Shown here in pieces: positions 24,837 through 27,090 of a DNA stretch of 27,090 nt. The notes beneath the pieces are model-generated. The model was given only the letters and a program-made list of their open reading frames with translations, was not told the origin of the DNA and searched no databases. Each line of letters starts with the position of its first letter. Position 1 is the stretch's first letter. The position numbers were made by a program, and so were the translations under genes. The DNA comes from Gardnerella vaginalis (GTDB lineage: Bacteria > Actinomycetota > Actinomycetes > Actinomycetales > Bifidobacteriaceae): assembly GCF_001563665.1 (NCBI RefSeq), contig NZ_KQ961867.1, positions 1-27,090 on the forward strand. The letters run 5' to 3'.

Positions 24837-24852
24837 AGCTCCACGTGAAACA
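24837..24852. promoter_or_regulatory. parS: parS-like site upstream of parA
   Basis: AGCTCCACGTGAAACA matches TGTTCCACGTGAAACA at 14 of 16 positions. Only 4 bp separate it from the preceding site, a close tandem pair with centres 20 bp apart. Confidence 0.68.
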
Positions 24853-25089
24853 AGGCAATTTCACGCATTATTTAAGATTTATTTTGTTTATGACCTAGAA
24901 AAATAAAATTTGAAGATGAGAGAAGAACAACACTTGCGCAAAACTTAAATATAAATTACGTGGAACTTAAATACAACTTGCACATGATCTACACATAACT
25001 TGCGCATTGAAAAAATGTTTTTGATTTTAGAGCACTGTTATATAGTTAAATCATTGAGTATTTTAACTTATTTTGAAAGGGTGCGATTT

Positions 25090-26301
25090 ATGAGCAAACT
25101 TGAGGATCTAATTGCCGAATTGTGCCCAAACGGTGTGGAGTATAAGGCACTAAGTGAAGTGTCAGATATGAAGCGTGGCACGACTGTTACAAAAAAGAGT
25201 GTTAATCCTGGGGATATTCCTGTGATTTCTGGAGGTCGTGAGCCTGCTTATTATTGTGATATTTCTAACCGAAATGGCGAAACTATCACTGTTGCTGGAA
25301 GTGGCGCTGGAGCAGGGTTTGTACAATACTGGGATAAACCTATTTTTGTTTGCGATGCTTTTTCTGTTAAAGGTATAGATGATTTAACGTCAACTAAATT
25401 TTTGTATTATGTTTTGCTTAGTAAGCAAGAAGCTATTTATGCCACGAAAAAAGGTGGCGGCGTACCACATGTGCATATTTCAAGCATAAAAGATTTTGAA
25501 ATCCCAGTGCCACCTCTTGACGTGCAAGCGGAGATTGTGCGGATTTTAGACACGTTCACAGAGCTTACAACAAAACTTACAGAGAATCTTACAGCAGAGC
25601 TTACAGCTCGAAGCAAGCAATACGAATACTATCGAGATACTTTGCTTACATTTGACGACAACAATCCTTTACACTCGCTTATCTCACGCTACTGCCCTAC
25701 TGGCGTGGAGTATAAGAAGATTGGCGATATTGCCACGAATGTATTCAGAGGTTCTGGAATTAAAAAAGATCAGGTAACTTCTACTGGAATACCGTGCGTT
25801 AGATACGGGGAAATTTATACTAAATATAATTTGTGGTTTGATTCTTGCTTTTCGCATACAAGTGAATCTTTAATTACTAATAAAAAGTATTTTGAACATG
25901 GGGATATTTTATTTGCAATTACTGGTGAGAGCGTTGAAGACATTGCTAAATCATGCGCTTATGTTGGTAATGAAAAATGTTTAGCTGGCGGAGATATTGT
26001 TGTCGTAAAGCATAATCAAAATCCTAAGTATTTGAGCTATGCATTATCAACTACTAACGCTCGTTTGCAAAAAAGTTCTGGAAAAGTTAAGAGCAAGGTC
26101 GTTCATGCAAGCACAGAATCAATTAAAGGAATAACAATCCCCATTCCACCTCTTGACGTACAGCGTCAAATCGTACAAATTCTGGATCGTTTTGACGCAT
26201 TGTGCAATGATTTAACTCAAGGTTTGCCTGCAGAAATCGAAGCTAGACGCAAGCAATACGAGTACTATCGAGATCAACTCCTGAACTTCAAGCGTGCGTA
26301 A
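25090..26301 (+). CDS. hsdS: Type I restriction-modification specificity subunit (HsdS)
   Basis: A 403-residue specificity subunit that gives sequence recognition to the type I modification and restriction complex. It has two target-recognition domains in the usual repeat layout. Each half opens with CPxGVEYK (LIAELCPNGVEYKALSEV; LISRYCPTGVEYKKIGDI) and closes with PPLDVQxxIVxILDxF plus a coiled-coil spacer ending KQYEYYRDxLLxF. The first half therefore reads one half-site and the second the other. ATG 25090 follows GAAAGG (25075-25080); an in-frame TTG at 25000 would add 30 residues without a ribosome site. No hsdM or hsdR is in the window, so it is either an outlying specificity gene or the first of a locus continuing to the right. 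Its last 80 bp recur at 26886. Confidence 0.93.
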   Translation: MSKLEDLIAELCPNGVEYKALSEVSDMKRGTTVTKKSVNPGDIPVISGGREPAYYCDISNRNGETITVAGSGAGAGFVQYWDKPIFVCDAFSVKGIDDLTSTKFLYYVLLSKQEAIYATKKGGGVPHVHISSIKDFEIPVPPLDVQAEIVRILDTFTELTTKLTENLTAELTARSKQYEYYRDTLLTFDDNNPLHSLISRYCPTGVEYKKIGDIATNVFRGSGIKKDQVTSTGIPCVRYGEIYTKYNLWFDSCFSHTSESLITNKKYFEHGDILFAITGESVEDIAKSCAYVGNEKCLAGGDIVVVKHNQNPKYLSYALSTTNARLQKSSGKVKSKVVHASTESIKGITIPIPPLDVQRQIVQILDRFDALCNDLTQGLPAEIEARRKQYEYYRDQLLNFKRA

Positions 26302-26314
26302 TGTAGTTATGCAC

Positions 26315-26369
26315 AATTTATGTAAAACAAACTATAAAAGCTTATTTAGTATTACAATTTACATAAATT
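26315..26369. repeat. 12-bp inverted repeat downstream of hsdS
   Basis: AATTTATGTAAA (26315-26326) and TTTACATAAATT (26358-26369) are exact inverted copies around a 31-nt AT-rich loop, 14 bp past the hsdS stop. There is no U-run, so it is not a typical terminator. It could mark a recombination junction or arise by chance in AT-rich DNA. Confidence 0.45.
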
Positions 26370-26412
26370 ACATTTCTAGTGAGACTCGCCGAAGAGATTG
26401 AGGAGGTAAAAA

Positions 26413-26886
26413 ATGTCTGCTAAACTCGTAAGCAATAGCAGCCCCCTAAGCCTACTAACAGTGCTCAAACCTGGGGGTTCTTCTTGTTTTTCAGCTGATT
26501 CAAAGCCTCCAAAATCTGTAGGAGCATATACATACCTCAATCGCATCGTATTGCAAAAGAAGAGTACGAAAAATATAAGAAATACTTTAAAGGAGTGCCT
26601 GAAATTGAAAAATGGTAATGTTCAAGAATTTGTGGATCATATATATTATGGCGATGAACTTTGGTTCCGTTACAAAGGGATACTGTATTTTCTAGAAGGA
26701 TGGTCTAACGAAAATCATCTTGATTTGAAATTATATGAGATGCGTGAAAATGGCAAAGAATATTCGTGGAAAGGTGATAATAAAAAATATCCTGTTGATG
26801 AATTTATTAATGCAAAAATTTGGAATGATAAGACTTTTTGGCAAGTGGAGCAAGATATAGAGTGGGTTGACGATGATGCAAGTTAG
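26413..26886 (+). CDS. Uncharacterised acidic protein; true start may be internal (26605)
   Basis: I do not recognise this protein. The full frame is 157 residues from ATG 26413, which has a near-perfect AGGAGG (26401-26406) 6 nt upstream. The first 64 residues look unlike the rest (Ser/Pro/Leu-rich SNSSPLSLLTVLKPGG, then SCFSADSKPPKS) and overlap coding-like sequence in another frame. The last 93 residues are a compact, aromatic- and acid-rich domain (FVDHIYYGDELWFRYKGILY, later FWQVEQDIEWVDDDAS) that could start at TTG 26605 behind AAGGAG (26590-26595). That start overlaps by 14 bp the stop of a protein fragment in the next frame, an arrangement seen in toxin-immunity pairs, but this function is only a guess. 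The stop (26884-26886) abuts the duplicated hsdS tail. Confidence 0.55.
   Translation: MSAKLVSNSSPLSLLTVLKPGGSSCFSADSKPPKSVGAYTYLNRIVLQKKSTKNIRNTLKECLKLKNGNVQEFVDHIYYGDELWFRYKGILYFLEGWSNENHLDLKLYEMRENGKEYSWKGDNKKYPVDEFINAKIWNDKTFWQVEQDIEWVDDDAS
26499..26618 (+). pseudogene. 3' fragment of an unidentified gene, overlapping the start of the small acidic protein domain
   Basis: In the frame ending with TAA at 26616-26618, the residues after about 26535 read PQSHRIAKEEYEKYKKYFKG followed by VPEIEKW. This has the charged, helical look of a real C-terminus. There is no ATG or GTG start in the open stretch, which begins after a TGA at 26496-26498, so the 5' part is missing. It is probably the remains of the gene that once preceded the small acidic protein. 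Confidence 0.4.
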
Positions 26887-26965
26887 TTTGCCTGCAGAAA
26901 TCGAAGCTAGACGCAAGAAATACAAGTATTACCGAAATCAACTCCTGAACTTCAAACACATATAA
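26886..26965 (+). pseudogene. Duplicated 3' end of an hsdS gene (remnant)
   Basis: Bases 26886-26965 repeat 26222-26301 of the intact hsdS in direct orientation, with about five mismatches in the first 70 bp and divergence only in the last few codons. Translated, it gives LPAEIEARRKKYKYYRNQLL then NFKHI and TAA (26963-26965), homologous to the last 26 residues of HsdS. No upstream hsdS body remains; homology begins exactly at the stop of the small acidic protein gene. This is a scar of recombination between tandem hsdS genes or of cargo insertion. Confidence 0.85.
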
Positions 26966-27040
26966 TCTTCAGGATTAAAAAGCAGATTTTATTAACAATG
27001 TAATTTCAAACACAATGTAATTCGCGCACATCATGTACTA

Positions 27041-27090
27041 GTGAGGCGCGGGAAAAACTTAACGAACAATAAAAAGCGAAACGGTATTTA
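27041..27090. mobile_element. Partial second copy of the MITE-like inverted-repeat element (cut by window end)
   Basis: The last 50 bases are the inverted copy of 7432-7481, with 46 of 50 identities. It begins with the same terminal sequence (GTGAGGCGCGGGAAAAACTT here). Seven further bases outside the terminus (TGTACTA) are also shared with the first copy. The remainder lies beyond the window. Confidence 0.65.

Larger units (their letters stand above)
24554..25089. promoter_or_regulatory. AT-rich parA-hsdS intergenic region with a parS cluster
   Basis: This divergent 536-bp gap must hold the parAB promoter and probably that of hsdS, but I could not fix a convincing -35/-10 pair for either. 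Four parS-like sites lie between 24641 and 24852 and are listed separately. A further half-site (TTTCACG) lies near 24859. The rest is AT-rich with short direct repeats (ACTTAAATA, near 24943 and 24965). Confidence 0.6.

Noticed and set aside
25000..25089. Upstream extension of hsdS starting at TTG 25000
   Set aside because: The extra 30 residues do not resemble an HsdS N-terminus, and the ATG at 25090 has a good GAAAGG ribosome site.

Overview
The window looks like a low-G+C member of the Bifidobacteriaceae, most likely Gardnerella or a close relative. This rests on gene order and protein style, not on a database match. The order pcnA, NUDIX hydrolase, DUF6049 protein, murJ, MurJ-associated pseudokinase, trxB, parB/parA is the conserved actinobacterial origin-proximal neighbourhood (compare the pcnA-MviN-trxB-parB-parA region of mycobacteria). 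Other actinobacterial features are a DUF4032 protein, an MsmK-type sugar ABC ATPase, an Rpf-like cell-wall lytic protein with DUF348 and G5 domains, and a 6C-family small RNA.

Layout. 1-306: the 3' end of a surface-protein gene with a sortase-type tail (LTNTG), then a bidirectional terminator. 307-3063: two minus-strand genes, a DUF4032 kinase-fold protein and the ATPase of a carbohydrate ABC importer. 3342-6619: a membrane-anchored Ser/Thr protein kinase and a membrane-anchored DsbA-like thioredoxin-fold protein, separated by a repeat-rich spacer. 6743-7632: a tRNA-Thr(TGT) with its promoter, a 6C-like sRNA with two C-rich hairpin loops and an intrinsic terminator, and a 186-bp element with perfect 21-bp terminal inverted repeats. 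7633-10911: the Rpf-like lytic transglycosylase, rsmA/ksgA and a LytR_C-domain membrane protein. 11059-12510 (minus): the CCA-adding enzyme, which the tRNA here needs because its gene does not encode CCA. 12557-21970: a same-strand run of NUDIX, DUF6049, murJ, pseudokinase-TM-extracellular protein and trxB, with overlapping junctions between NUDIX, DUF6049 and murJ. 22050-24553 (minus): parA-parB with a 4-bp overlap. 25090-27090: an accessory patch holding a type I restriction specificity gene (hsdS), a small acidic protein, a duplicated hsdS 3' end and part of a second copy of the inverted-repeat element.

The strongest signal is a set of ten parS-like ParB-binding sequences. Four lie around 24.64-24.85 kb upstream of parA, one in parA, four in parB and one 18 kb away in the Ser/Thr kinase gene. 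The four in parB and the one in the kinase gene are all read in the same codon phase, so they put the recurrent peptide VS(R/H)E(T/N) into poorly conserved, Asn/Ser-rich protein segments. One of these sits in an insertion of about 40 residues inside the ParB CTP-binding domain.

Other notable points: mycobacterial MviN architecture is split here into two genes (MurJ and a separate pseudokinase/ectodomain protein); the hsdS locus sits where rsmG would be expected beside parA; and the DNA between hsdS and its duplicated tail is a mosaic of gene fragments in competing frames.
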